Shown piece by piece: positions 20,494 through 28,873 of a stretch of 64,000 nt of DNA. The notes under the pieces were generated by a model. The model was given only the letters and a program-made list of their open reading frames with translations. It did no database searches and was not told where the DNA came from. The translations under genes were made by a program, and so were the position numbers. This stretch comes from Phycisphaeraceae bacterium (GTDB lineage Bacteria; Planctomycetota; Phycisphaerae; Phycisphaerales; Zrk34), in assembly GCA_028282805.1 (NCBI GenBank), contig JANQHD010000024.1, forward strand, positions 62,001 to 126,000. Direction: 5' to 3'. Positions within the stretch are counted from its first letter, which is position 1; every line of letters begins with the position of its first letter.

Positions 20494-21894
20494 ATGGGCA
20501 TGACGATGACCGAGAAGATCATGGCCAAGCACGCCGGCCGAGCGAGCGTGAGCCCCGGCGAAAATGTCTGGGTCGATGTCGACGTGCTGATGACCCACGA
20601 CGTGTGCGGCCCGGGCACGATCGGCATCTTCCACGAGAAGTTCGGCCGGGAAGCCAAGGTCTGGGACAACACCCGCATCCCCATCATCCCCGATCACTAC
20701 ATCTTCACCGCGGATGAGAAGTGTCATCGCAATATTGAAATCCTTCGTAAGTTCGTTAAAGAGCAGGGGATAAAATATTTTTACGATCCAGAGTTTGTGA
20801 AAAACGAGGGCATGCCCAACCCCTACAAGGACCCGACGAAGACCAACTACAAGGGCGTCTGCCACAAGGCCCTGCCCGAGGAAGGCCACTGCCGCCCCGG
20901 CGAAATCCTCCTCGGCACCGACAGCCACACCTGCACCGCCGGCGCGTTCGGCCAGTTCGCCTCGGGCGTCGGCAACACCGACGCCGCCTTCACCATGGGC
21001 ACCGGCAAGACCTGGCTCAAGGTTCCGCCCACCATGAAGTTCGGCTTCCGCGGCCAGATCCCCCCGTACCTCACCGCCAAGGACCTCATCCTCGCCGTCA
21101 TCGGCCAGATCGGCGTCGCCGGCGCGACCTACAAGACCATGTACTTCGCCGGCGACGGCATCGCCTCGCTCACGCTCGAAGACCGCATGACGCTGACCAA
21201 CATGGCCATCGAGGCCGGCGGCAAGAACGGCGTCTGCGACGTCGACGAAAAAACCCTCGACTACGTCCGCCACCGCTCCAACCTGCCGCAGTGGGAGGTC
21301 TTCGAAGACGACCCAGGCGCCACCTACTGCTACGAGCACGAGTGGGACCTGGCCACGCTCGAACCGCTTGTCGCCAAGCCGCACAGCCCCGACAACAAGG
21401 ACCTCGCCCGCAACTGCGCCGACGTCCAGCTCGACCGCGCCTACATCGGCTCCTGCACGGGCGGGAAGATCACCGACATGATCTTCGCCGCCAACCTGCT
21501 CAAGGGCCACGAAGTCAAGATCCCCACCTACGTCGTGCCCGGCTCCACCGAGGTCCACCAGGACATGCTCACCCTCGGCCTCGACGGCGAACCGCTCCGC
21601 GACGGCGACAAGAGCGTCTACGCCACCCTCGAAGACGCCGGCTGCCACATGGGCGCCGCCTCCTGCGCCGCCTGCCTCGGCGGACCCGAAGACACCTTCG
21701 GCCGACTCAACGAACCGATCAACTGCATCTCCACGACCAACCGCAACTTCCCCGGCCGCATGGGCCACAAGGAAGCCGGCGTCTACCTCGCCTCCCCGCT
21801 CACCGTCGCCGCCAGCGCCTTGACCGGCCGCGTGACCGACCCCCGCGACTACGTCAGCGAACCCATCGCCACCGGCCAAGCCGGCGTGGTGTGA
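20494..21894 (+). CDS. leuC: Aconitase-family dehydratase large subunit (3-isopropylmalate/homoaconitate type)
   Basis: 466-residue [4Fe-4S] hydro-lyase subunit, most like LeuC/HacA that isomerises isopropylmalate in leucine synthesis. Features are GTDSHTCTAGAFGQFA, the cluster cysteine in GSCTGGKI, the pair in ASCAACLGGPED, and NRNFPGRMG. GGAGG lies 8 bases before the ATG. The small subunit (leuD) is not next to it in this window. A patch at about 20714-20808 has much lower GC (about 36% by hand count) than the rest, although the frame is intact. The homoaconitase alternative cannot be excluded. Confidence 0.88.
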   Translation: MGMTMTEKIMAKHAGRASVSPGENVWVDVDVLMTHDVCGPGTIGIFHEKFGREAKVWDNTRIPIIPDHYIFTADEKCHRNIEILRKFVKEQGIKYFYDPEFVKNEGMPNPYKDPTKTNYKGVCHKALPEEGHCRPGEILLGTDSHTCTAGAFGQFASGVGNTDAAFTMGTGKTWLKVPPTMKFGFRGQIPPYLTAKDLILAVIGQIGVAGATYKTMYFAGDGIASLTLEDRMTLTNMAIEAGGKNGVCDVDEKTLDYVRHRSNLPQWEVFEDDPGATYCYEHEWDLATLEPLVAKPHSPDNKDLARNCADVQLDRAYIGSCTGGKITDMIFAANLLKGHEVKIPTYVVPGSTEVHQDMLTLGLDGEPLRDGDKSVYATLEDAGCHMGAASCAACLGGPEDTFGRLNEPINCISTTNRNFPGRMGHKEAGVYLASPLTVAASALTGRVTDPRDYVSEPIATGQAGVV

Positions 21895-21895
21895 T

Positions 21896-22729
21896 ATGAG
21901 CGTTTCCGGGCTGACATGCGTGGAAGACACACTGTGGTGCGTGGTGTCCCCAACGGGTGATCCCACGTACGATTTTTCGTTTGAAGAACAGTTTGCCTGC
22001 CGTCATCCGTGGCAACTGGATGGGCAGGTGCGCGCCGTCGCGCGGATGGGGGCCGCGTCAGATTATGCGCAGCGCTACCACAATTTGCGGGAGCAGGGCG
22101 TGGAGTTGATACACACGCCCGAGGAGTATCGCCGCACGAGCGAACTACCCGTTTGGTACCCGCTAATCGACGATCTAACGCCACGCAGCGTGTGGTTTGA
22201 GCAATTGCCCCCCGCGGATCAGATCGAAGACCAGTTCGATTGGCCGGTATTTCTCAAAGGTGAACGCCAGACGAGTCGCCATCAACGCCGCTTGTCCATC
22301 ATCGAAAGCCGTCGGCAGTTCGAAGAAGTAATGTCGGAGTGGCAACGCGACCCGATTCTTGCATGGCAACGCGTAGTGTGCCGCGAGTACGTGCCTCTAC
22401 GACGGATTGACACGATCGACACCTCACACAACATGCCGCGGAGTTTCGAGTTTCGTTCCTTCTGGTGGAACAATCGCTGCGTGGGCATCGGCGAATATTG
22501 GGTCGCCGAGCATTACAAGCCTACCGATGATGAAATGGTCGAACTGCTGAAGACTGCACAGGCCGCCGTGGATCGAATCGATGTGACCTTCCTCGTCGTG
22601 GATGTCGCCCAGACCGCTGAGGGTGATTGGATTGTGATTGAAGTCAACGACGGTCAAGATTCCGGCTATGGCGGTGTTCCCCGGCGTGCCATGTGGCAGC
22701 ACATTGTTGATATTGAACGCTCGGCTTAG
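21896..22729 (+). CDS. ATP-grasp domain protein (R2K-clade type)
   Basis: 277-residue protein of the ATP-grasp fold. Recognisable parts are the lysine strand FLKGERQTSRH (about 120), CREYVPLRR (about 165), FEFRSFWWNN (about 185) and the C-terminal metal-binding IVIEVNDGQDSGYGG (about 250). R2K-clade members are predicted amide or peptide ligases; no substrate is known. It starts 1 base after the leuC stop, suggesting cotranscription, but its codon use is visibly less GC-rich than leuC. The accessory genes that follow suggest an acquired segment; this is inference. Confidence 0.7.
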   Translation: MSVSGLTCVEDTLWCVVSPTGDPTYDFSFEEQFACRHPWQLDGQVRAVARMGAASDYAQRYHNLREQGVELIHTPEEYRRTSELPVWYPLIDDLTPRSVWFEQLPPADQIEDQFDWPVFLKGERQTSRHQRRLSIIESRRQFEEVMSEWQRDPILAWQRVVCREYVPLRRIDTIDTSHNMPRSFEFRSFWWNNRCVGIGEYWVAEHYKPTDDEMVELLKTAQAAVDRIDVTFLVVDVAQTAEGDWIVIEVNDGQDSGYGGVPRRAMWQHIVDIERSA

Positions 22730-22746
22730 CGTAGCAGGATCCCCCC

Positions 22747-23031
22747 ATGCCGTTGGTTGTGAAACTCTACTTCGCCGCCGTGGGTGTGATGAGCGTGGTG
22801 ACGTTCACGCTGTATACGTGGGACAAACGCCGCGCCCGCAAGGGCGGCCGGCGCATCCCCGAGGCGACGCTGCACCTGTGCGAACTGCTCGGCGGCTGGC
22901 CCGCCGGCCTCCTCGCCCGCCACCTGCTCCGCCACAAGTCCCGCAAGCTCGCCTTCCGCGTGTTGTCGTGGGCGATAATAATGCTACATATTGGTGCATT
23001 AGCATTGTACGCGTGTTACAACATAGATTGA
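22747..23031 (+). CDS. DUF1294 membrane protein
   Basis: 94-residue protein with two membrane helices and the family motif YTWDKRRARKGGRRIPE, then LLGGWPAGLLARHLLRHKSRKLAFR. Function is unknown. Base composition changes sharply inside the gene: up to about 22972 it is GC-rich, and the last 19 codons are AT-rich and join the AT-rich block that follows. The C-terminal helix may therefore have been replaced by recombination. Confidence 0.85.
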   Translation: MPLVVKLYFAAVGVMSVVTFTLYTWDKRRARKGGRRIPEATLHLCELLGGWPAGLLARHLLRHKSRKLAFRVLSWAIIMLHIGALALYACYNID

Positions 23032-23035
23032 TGCG

Positions 23036-23051
23036 ATGCCTATCTAGGCAT
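23036..23051. repeat. Small perfect palindrome in the AT-rich block
   Basis: ATGCCTA, TC, TAGGCAT, five bases after the DUF1294 stop codon. There is no T-run, so a terminator role is uncertain. Confidence 0.5.
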
Positions 23052-23130
23052 AACAATTCGCTTAGGCTTTAGTTTCCTGTGTTTCTGTAAAGAACAAATT
23101 GCCTAATGCAATTCGGTTGTGGAGGCAGTT

Positions 23131-24366
23131 ATGGCTGACAGCGATCATGTTGAAATACTACGAAATGGTACAACGGCCTGGGGTAGTTGGCGTGGTAATT
23201 ATCCAAACTTAGAGCCTGATCTCTCAGGTATTGATTTTACCAAGCCGCCATTTGATCGCATTAATCTATCCAATTGTAATTTCAACAAATGTAATCTGAG
23301 TGGCGCGAAGTTGATGATGCACGAACTTTCGGGTGCAAGCTTTCATCTAGCTAATCTCGGTGGCGCGGATTTCAGCGGCGCCAATCTATCTGAGGTCAAT
23401 CTAAATGGTGCGCATGCTGTAGCCGCTGTCTTTAGTCACGCCAAAATGCAAGATGCGAAGATTAATGATGCGCTTTTAACCAAGGCGCAATTACGTGGAT
23501 CAAATTTGGCTGGCTCGAAAATCGCGAATACAAACATGGATGCTGCTGATCTGACTGAGGCCAATCTTGCTGGTGCGCAGATTCAGAAAGTGTCGTGTAT
23601 AGGCGCACAGCTTGTTGGAGTTAACCTTGGCCCAAGAAATGAAGTTAATCCGAGCGGTACTTGTTCGAAGTTAAGATATTCAAATCTTAACAGTGCAAAT
23701 CTGCAATTATCTAGGCTGCCAACTGCTGACTTATCTGGAACACTTTTGGAGATGGCTGACTTGCGTAGCGCCTCCATGAACGCATCGACAAAATTCACTG
23801 ATTGCCCTCCGCCGCATGGCATGAAGATAGATCGATACGCATTAGAGATGTTAGGTGACGATTACGGTGGCTTCAGCCGAGGTCACCGCATGGTCATGGA
23901 TATACATGATGATGTGGCTTTTCTTCGGCAGAGGTTTAGTGGTGTATTTCGTATCGTTCATTTAATCGCATTGATCGCATTCTTATTCCCATATGTGTGG
24001 TTCTTGGGTTTGCGATGGTGGGACGCTCATTTTAAAACAGTACAGGAGGACTCGATAACTATACTCGTAGCATTGCTGCGGTTCATTGTTTCGGGTGGCA
24101 GTTCATGGCAAGAAGGATGGAATTGGAGTTGGTCTTTTTCGCTGTTTGTGATTGCAGTAGTCTACAATGTTATGCGATCAATACTCATGGGAAAAACACT
24201 GCACTTAGAGATGAAAGAAGAAATAACAGGGCTTCCCCAGCGATTCTCGCTTGTAGGAAAATGGGGGGCAGCCTATTGGGTGATGAAATATAGTCTTTTG
24301 CTGTATTTAATTGCGGTTCTATTCAACACGATCCGTTTTCTTTGGATGCCGGTGCCTATAGGTTAA
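23131..24366 (+). CDS. Pentapeptide-repeat protein with C-terminal membrane helices, AT-rich
   Basis: 411-residue protein. Residues about 30-210 form pentapeptide repeats of the A(D/N)LxX type (NLGGADFSGANLSEVNLNGA is typical), which fold into a right-handed quadrilateral beta-helix. Residues about 275-405 contain three or four hydrophobic helices, so the helix is probably held at the membrane. GGAGG lies 5 bases before ATG 23131. The gene is far more AT-rich than the genome and fills a block of about 1.4 kb with sharp edges, strongly suggesting horizontal transfer. Function is unknown. Confidence 0.85.
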   Translation: MADSDHVEILRNGTTAWGSWRGNYPNLEPDLSGIDFTKPPFDRINLSNCNFNKCNLSGAKLMMHELSGASFHLANLGGADFSGANLSEVNLNGAHAVAAVFSHAKMQDAKINDALLTKAQLRGSNLAGSKIANTNMDAADLTEANLAGAQIQKVSCIGAQLVGVNLGPRNEVNPSGTCSKLRYSNLNSANLQLSRLPTADLSGTLLEMADLRSASMNASTKFTDCPPPHGMKIDRYALEMLGDDYGGFSRGHRMVMDIHDDVAFLRQRFSGVFRIVHLIALIAFLFPYVWFLGLRWWDAHFKTVQEDSITILVALLRFIVSGGSSWQEGWNWSWSFSLFVIAVVYNVMRSILMGKTLHLEMKEEITGLPQRFSLVGKWGAAYWVMKYSLLLYLIAVLFNTIRFLWMPVPIG

Positions 24367-24369
24367 TAC

Positions 24370-25533
24370 ATGTGCGTGCGCACGGAGACAGCGCATTGCC
24401 CATGGGTGATGGACGACCTCGATGTCAATTTGCTCAACGCGTGGGACCGGGTGTGGGAGCGGTGCAAGCGGGACCCCGTCGAGGCGCGGCGGCGCTATCG
24501 GCGGACGCGGGGGGTGATGCTCAATAAGCCGCCGCGGGCGTGGTGTTTGACGCTGCGCAGCAGCGACACGCGGTTGCACCCGGGGAACGTGGATTTTGAT
24601 TCCAAGCAAGCGTGCATCGATCGTAAAACGCACGAGGTCACGCTGTGTGGCGAAGCGATACGACAGCTCTGTGCGCCCGTGTCGATTGATTGGCCGGGGC
24701 TGAAACTCAAAGATGCGGCGAAAAAATTGGGCAAAACGGTCGACGCGGTGCGGCATTGGATGCCGGTGCGGCCGGGGCGGGCGCGCGGTAAACACAGCAA
24801 GTGCCCGCCGCGGTGGAAGGAGATCACCGCGCCGTCGAAGCCCTTATCGGTGCGGTACGAGCCGCCGGGGTACTACCGGCACGGCGGGGGCGACGTGGCG
24901 GTGGTGTGGACGCGGAGCCCGATCGATCCGGGCGGGCCGATGGGGCGGTGCCCGCACGCGATCTGGGGGAGCATGTGGCAGTACATCCACGAGAACTTGC
25001 CGGCCGATTATGTGTTGACGGTGCGGCGTGAGCCGCGCTTCAAGCCGTATGGTGGGGGCGAGCGTTTCCGGGGGTGGGACTGGGTGTGTCCGGGGCGTGT
25101 GGTCGGTGGCGAGCATCGGCCGTGCGGGCGAAGGTGTCGGTTGTTGTTCGGGCCGTTGCCGGTGCGGACGCTGGGCAGGGCGCTGGGACTGGCGGAAGGA
25201 TTGGACATCCAAAATGGCGAATCGCGAATCACGGATGACAAAAGCGGGTTGCGATTGTCGGGGGCGTGGTTCCCGGGGATGGACGATCCGTTGGCGGGGG
25301 TGCGGTCGTTTGCGTGTCGGCACTGCTGGGGCGTGGTGACGACGTACCTGCACAGCCATGTGGGGTGGAACGATTTTGTGATGTACATCAGCGGGGGGTT
25401 GCTGTACGGCCACGAGGTCGAGCGGCCGGGTTGGGTGCGTTACACCGAGCCGAGGCCGAGACGGCGGCGGGCGGCGGATCGGCGGGGCGTAGAAACCGCA
25501 GGCGGGCGGGCTTCAGGCGCTTCGGCGATGTGA
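24370..25533 (+). CDS. Unrecognised protein with HTH-like and cysteine-pair motifs
   Basis: 387-residue basic protein I do not recognise. The segment LKDAAKKLGKTVDAVRHWM (about 117-135) looks like a helix-turn-helix. Cysteine/histidine groups (CPGR..CGRRC about 235-255, CRHC about 318-321) could form a zinc ribbon. The C-terminus is Arg-rich. The coding sequence contains a short segment (25206-25255) with a tandem GCGAATC pair that looks like an inserted intergenic repeat kept in frame. It starts 3 bases after the pentapeptide gene but is GC-rich again; ATG at 24409 is an alternative start. Confidence 0.6.
   Translation: MCVRTETAHCPWVMDDLDVNLLNAWDRVWERCKRDPVEARRRYRRTRGVMLNKPPRAWCLTLRSSDTRLHPGNVDFDSKQACIDRKTHEVTLCGEAIRQLCAPVSIDWPGLKLKDAAKKLGKTVDAVRHWMPVRPGRARGKHSKCPPRWKEITAPSKPLSVRYEPPGYYRHGGGDVAVVWTRSPIDPGGPMGRCPHAIWGSMWQYIHENLPADYVLTVRREPRFKPYGGGERFRGWDWVCPGRVVGGEHRPCGRRCRLLFGPLPVRTLGRALGLAEGLDIQNGESRITDDKSGLRLSGAWFPGMDDPLAGVRSFACRHCWGVVTTYLHSHVGWNDFVMYISGGLLYGHEVERPGWVRYTEPRPRRRRAADRRGVETAGGRASGASAM
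25217..25230 (+). repeat. Heptanucleotide pair inside a coding region
   Basis: GCGAATC twice in tandem, in an A-rich local context (25206-25255) unlike the surrounding gene. Confidence 0.55.
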
Positions 25534-25579
25534 CGATAGTGCCAAGGACGCTGCACTTTCGTGGGTGAGGTATTGGGCT

Positions 25580-25999
25580 ATGGACGGTCATCAGAAAGTC
25601 ATTGCGCGGTTTGCCGACGGGCGGATGCTCAAGGGGTATACCGATAACTTCTGGCCCACGCACCCGCAGTTCAACCTGCACGAGGTCGGCCGACCCGACG
25701 GGCAGGGGGTGACGGTGATGCTCGCGGACCTCAAGGCGGTGTTCGTGGTCAAGTCGTTCGAGGGGTTCGGCGGGCACGCGGACGCCGGCACGCTGGCGCA
25801 GAACCTGAGCACCAACGGCACGCCCATGCGCGTGCGGTTCAAGGACGGCGAGACGATCCTCGGCTCGACCATGAGCTACGACCCCCGCGGGCTGGGCTTC
25901 TTCCTGTTCCCCGCCGACCCGCGCTCGAACAACGAGCGGGTGTTCATCGTCAACGCGGCGGTCTCGATGGTCGAGCACATCAAGCTGGCGGCGCACTGA
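25580..25999 (+). CDS. DUF6982-like protein
   Basis: 139-residue soluble protein with two similar halves: KVIARFADGRMLKGYTDNF near the start and MRVRFKDGETILGSTMSYDPRG in the middle, then FFLFPADPRSNNERVFIVN. This pattern matches a small conserved family of unknown function with beta-strand structure (DUF6982 type). ATG at 25580 is preferred to an upstream GTG (25565). It stands alone between the accessory block and a membrane protein gene. Confidence 0.75.
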   Translation: MDGHQKVIARFADGRMLKGYTDNFWPTHPQFNLHEVGRPDGQGVTVMLADLKAVFVVKSFEGFGGHADAGTLAQNLSTNGTPMRVRFKDGETILGSTMSYDPRGLGFFLFPADPRSNNERVFIVNAAVSMVEHIKLAAH

Positions 26000-26113
26000 G
26001 CGGGCGGCTTCGCACCCGTGCCAAATTAAAGGGAGCGGTTCGCACCGGCGGCAGCGCGTGGGCGCGGCGGCTGTGGTATGCTCGTGGCCAACCCTTTGCC
26101 AATGGGGGCGAGC

Positions 26114-27058
26114 ATGAACGAGAAACGGGAAAAACCGAAGAAAGAAAAGGCCAGGCCGGCGTCGGTGGTGTTCCACTCGTACCCGAAGCTGATCTTCGCC
26201 TGGCCTTTGATCGTGATGGGCTTTGTGTTTTACTTCATCGCGTTCCCGAAGACCGCGGACCTGGCGACCGACCCGGACAAGGTGGTCGAAGCGGTCCAGC
26301 AGGTGGAGCAAGAGGCGGCCGAGGCGCCGGACGCCGGCGCGGCTGCCGACCAGATCAGCGCCACCGCGCAAGAGGCCGCTGCGCCGAAGGGCCACGTGCA
26401 CTCGGGCCGCCTGGAGGTGTTGGGCTGGGTCTACCTGATCCTGGCGGTGCTGGTCGTGCTGACGATCGGCGTGGACATCGAGCGGAACGTGGGCGTGTTC
26501 TGGGCGATCGCGATCCTGTTCCTCTACTTCCTCGGCAAGTGGCTGGGCGACGCCAAGGGGCTGCCGGTCTTCGAGCACATGTACGACTTCTTCGCCGACA
26601 TGCAGGTGCAGTACAACCGCGGGTTCGGCCTGGCGGTCAGCTGCCTGCTGCTGGTCCCCTACGGTGTGATCGTCTTCTGGGCGCGGATCCAGAACAAGTG
26701 GCGCATCACGCACAACGAGTTCGAGCACTACTCGTTCGGCCGGGCCGACGACTCGCTGGCCCGCGGCGCGAAGCGCGTGCGCTCGACGTACCCGGACCTG
26801 TTGGAGCTGCTGTTGCTCGGCTCGGGGACACTGATCGTGTACAGCGCCACGGGCCGGTCGGAGCTGCGGCGGATCCCCAACGTGCCGCTGCTGCCGCTGA
26901 TGCGCCGGCGGATCAACGCGATATTGGAGCAGACCGCCGTGACCATGAGCAACGACGCGGCACTGGTCGACGAGGCGTCGGACGCCGAGGCCGTGGAACG
27001 CAGCGGCGCCGACGGGCCCGGGAACTCGGCCGACGGGGGCGGGCGCGAGCCGTTGTGA
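26114..27058 (+). CDS. Conserved membrane protein of unknown function, possible PH-like domain
   Basis: 314-residue protein. A charged N-terminus is followed by a membrane helix (about 28-45), an Ala/Glu-rich loop, two or three more helices (about 105-145 and 180-200) and a soluble part that starts RIQNKWRITHNEFEHYSFG and continues ELLLLGSGTLIVYSATGRSELRRIPNVP, reminiscent of bacterial PH-like domains. No catalytic motif is seen. It ends 21 bases before a STAS gene and may be cotranscribed with it. ATG at 26114 starts the conserved basic segment. Confidence 0.7.
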   Translation: MNEKREKPKKEKARPASVVFHSYPKLIFAWPLIVMGFVFYFIAFPKTADLATDPDKVVEAVQQVEQEAAEAPDAGAAADQISATAQEAAAPKGHVHSGRLEVLGWVYLILAVLVVLTIGVDIERNVGVFWAIAILFLYFLGKWLGDAKGLPVFEHMYDFFADMQVQYNRGFGLAVSCLLLVPYGVIVFWARIQNKWRITHNEFEHYSFGRADDSLARGAKRVRSTYPDLLELLLLGSGTLIVYSATGRSELRRIPNVPLLPLMRRRINAILEQTAVTMSNDAALVDEASDAEAVERSGADGPGNSADGGGREPL

Positions 27059-27079
27059 CCCATCGGGTATCATGCCGAC

Positions 27080-27424
27080 ATGGAGTTCTACCACGACGAA
27101 ACCGAAGGCGACCTGCTCATCGTCCGTGCCGACGGCGGGCTCAACGGCGACACCGCCAACCAGTTCGTCAACGAGATCGAACGCCTCGTCGATTCGGGCC
27201 TGCGCAAGGTCATCGTCGATTGCACGGCGCTGAGCTACATCTCCAGCGCCGGCCTCGCCGTGCTCATGCGGCTGCACAAGCACATGAAGCCCCACGGCGG
27301 CAACGTCAAGATCGCCAACGTCAAGGGCGCCATCATGCAGGTGCTCGAGATCACCCACCTGTCCAAGGTCTTCGAGCTCTACCCCGACGTGGAACAGGCC
27401 CGCCTGGCCTTCCGAGATACGTAA
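27080..27424 (+). CDS. STAS-domain anti-sigma factor antagonist
   Basis: 114-residue single-domain protein of the SpoIIAA/RsbV type. The segment VIVDCTALSYISSAGLAVLM holds the phosphorylatable serine (Ser55 or Ser56). It would bind an anti-sigma kinase in its unphosphorylated form. No kinase or sigma factor gene lies next to it, so the pathway is not visible. It converges with the nitroreductase gene with only 3 bases between stop codons. Confidence 0.93.
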   Translation: MEFYHDETEGDLLIVRADGGLNGDTANQFVNEIERLVDSGLRKVIVDCTALSYISSAGLAVLMRLHKHMKPHGGNVKIANVKGAIMQVLEITHLSKVFELYPDVEQARLAFRDT

Positions 27425-27427
27425 GCC

Positions 27428-28090
27428 TCAGGGGTGCACCACCATGACTTGCTCGAGCGGCTTGCGCCGCGTCGCCGCCTCGGGCACCACGCAGCCGTCG
27501 GCCGGATAACCGACCGGGATCAACAGGTACGGCCGCTCGTGATCGGGCCGCCCCAGCAACCCCGCGAGAAACCTCATCGGGCTCGGCGTGTGCGTCAGCG
27601 TCGCCAGCCCCGCGTGCTGCGCCGCGGCCAGCAGCATGCCCACCGCGAGCCCCACCGATTCCTCGGGGTAATACACCTGCGACCCGTCGTCGTCCCGCAC
27701 CAGCTTGAACACCACGACCAGCCACGGCGCAACCTCGAGGAACGACTTGTCGTCGTCCGTGCCCAGCGGTTCGAGGTCGGCGAGCCAACGCTCGCCCGCG
27801 CGGCGCTGGTAGAACTCGCGCTCCTCCGCTTCGGCGCCCAAGCGGATCTCGCGCTTCAGCGCCGGGTCGCCGACGCACACGAAACGCCACGGCTGCTTGT
27901 TCGCGCCGCTCGGCGCAGAACCCGCCGTCCGCACCAGCGCTTCGATCACCCCGCGCGGCACCGGGCGATCGGAAAACATCCGCACGCTCCGCCGCAGCCT
28001 CATCACGTCGTAAAAGCGCGCCGCGACCCGCTCGGCCGGTTCGTCCGGCACGTGACGCGGGGCGTACGGGATCATGCGGGCTTTCGGCAT
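27428..28090 (-). CDS. Nitroreductase-family flavoprotein
   Basis: 220-residue FMN-binding oxidoreductase. The N-terminal [38 protein letters not shown] segment has the FMN-binding RRSVR and the SGANKQPW loop. [23 protein letters not shown] and the C-terminal LLIPVGYPA fit the family. The substrate cannot be predicted. Start ATG at 28090 lies 2 bases after the stop of the GYF/DUF4190 gene, suggesting an operon. Confidence 0.92.
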   Translation of the reverse strand: MPKARMIPYAPRHVPDEPAERVAARFYDVMRLRRSVRMFSDRPVPRGVIEALVRTAGSAPSGANKQPWRFVCVGDPALKREIRLGAEAEEREFYQRRAGERWLADLEPLGTDDDKSFLEVAPWLVVVFKLVRDDDGSQVYYPEESVGLAVGMLLAAAQHAGLATLTHTPSPMRFLAGLLGRPDHERPYLLIPVGYPADGCVVPEAATRRKPLEQVMVVHP

Positions 28091-28092
28091 GG

Positions 28093-28428
28093 TTACAAGT
28101 CCCTGGTGATGGCGAACACGACAAACGCCAGCACCACGGAAAAGATGATGCCCATGATCAGCCCGAAGATCGCCCGGCCCATGCCGTGCTTGTCCGGGTC
28201 CTTGCGGATGTCGATGATCGCAAAGATCGCGGCGATCAGCGCCAACGGCGCCGGGAACACCAATACCGACACCAACCCCAGGTACCCCGCGGCGATCGCC
28301 CAGCCGCCGCACCAGACCTTGTCCTCCGGCAGAAGGTGCGCGCTGGCCGCCCACTGCCGCAGCGTGTCGACCGGGTAAGGCCCCAGCCGCTCTTGCCCGC
28401 GTGATAAGTACCAGTCTTCTGATTCCAT
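28093..28428 (-). CDS. GYF-domain and DUF4190-type membrane protein
   Basis: About 111 residues. The N-terminus [22 protein letters not shown] is a GYF_2 domain, followed by two membrane helices with the DUF4190-like [20 protein letters not shown] segment. GYF domains bind proline-rich peptides; the role here is unknown. Alternative starts are ATG 28449 and GTG 28455. It lies directly upstream of the nitroreductase. Confidence 0.8.
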   Translation of the reverse strand: MESEDWYLSRGQERLGPYPVDTLRQWAASAHLLPEDKVWCGGWAIAAGYLGLVSVLVFPAPLALIAAIFAIIDIRKDPDKHGMGRAIFGLIMGIIFSVVLAFVVFAITRDL

Positions 28429-28481
28429 CGGCGTGCCCCGTGTGTTCATGCCCACCGCCCATGGTAACCGATAACACCGGT

Positions 28482-28769
28482 ATGCAAGAAGTTCAAGGCG
28501 ACAAAGGGATGCGAAACGCGCTACGCACGATCGGCCGGGGCATCAAGGGTTTGAGCAAGGCCGCGGTCAACGCCGACCCGGCCCCGGCGGACACCGTCCA
28601 ACTCCGTCGCGAGCGCTGCGCCGCCTGCGACTACGCGACCGGCAAGAAGAAGACCCACATCGCCGGTTACGAGGTGCTCAGCCCCACCAGCCGCTGCCGC
28701 CTGTGCAAGTGTTTGGTGAGCGCCAAGACCAAGCTCCGTGGCGAGAGTTGCCCGATCGGCAGTTGGTGA
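28482..28769 (+). CDS. Small cysteine-rich protein (zinc-ribbon-like)
   Basis: 95-residue basic protein with CAACDYATG near residue 50, [12 protein letters not shown] near 73 and a final CPIGSW. The spacing (CxxC ... CxxCxC ... C) recurs in small proteins of planctomycetes and phages and probably binds zinc. Function is unknown. Starts at 28482 or 28509 are both possible. Its TGA is followed at once by a family C palindrome. Confidence 0.7.
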   Translation: MQEVQGDKGMRNALRTIGRGIKGLSKAAVNADPAPADTVQLRRERCAACDYATGKKKTHIAGYEVLSPTSRCRLCKCLVSAKTKLRGESCPIGSW

Positions 28770-28808
28770 CACCACCCCAAGCCGGACCGAAGCGCAGCGC
28801 AGGTCCGG
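28770..28808 (+). repeat. Palindromic repeat family C, copy 1
   Basis: Starts at the base after a stop codon with CACCACCCCAAGCC. CCGGAC (28782-28787) pairs with GTCCGG (28803-28808) around a loop rich in GCGCAGCGC. An inverted near-copy lies at 29868-29905. Confidence 0.85.
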
Positions 28809-28873
28809 ATCGAGGAACCCGCCGGTCTGATCGGTGGCAAACGCAAGGCCCCGAACACAAAGCCTGGCCGGCG

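Noticed and set aside
22638-23072. Plus-strand frame overlapping the ATP-grasp and DUF1294 genes
   Set aside because: It overlaps two genes with recognisable families and has no start signal or domain.
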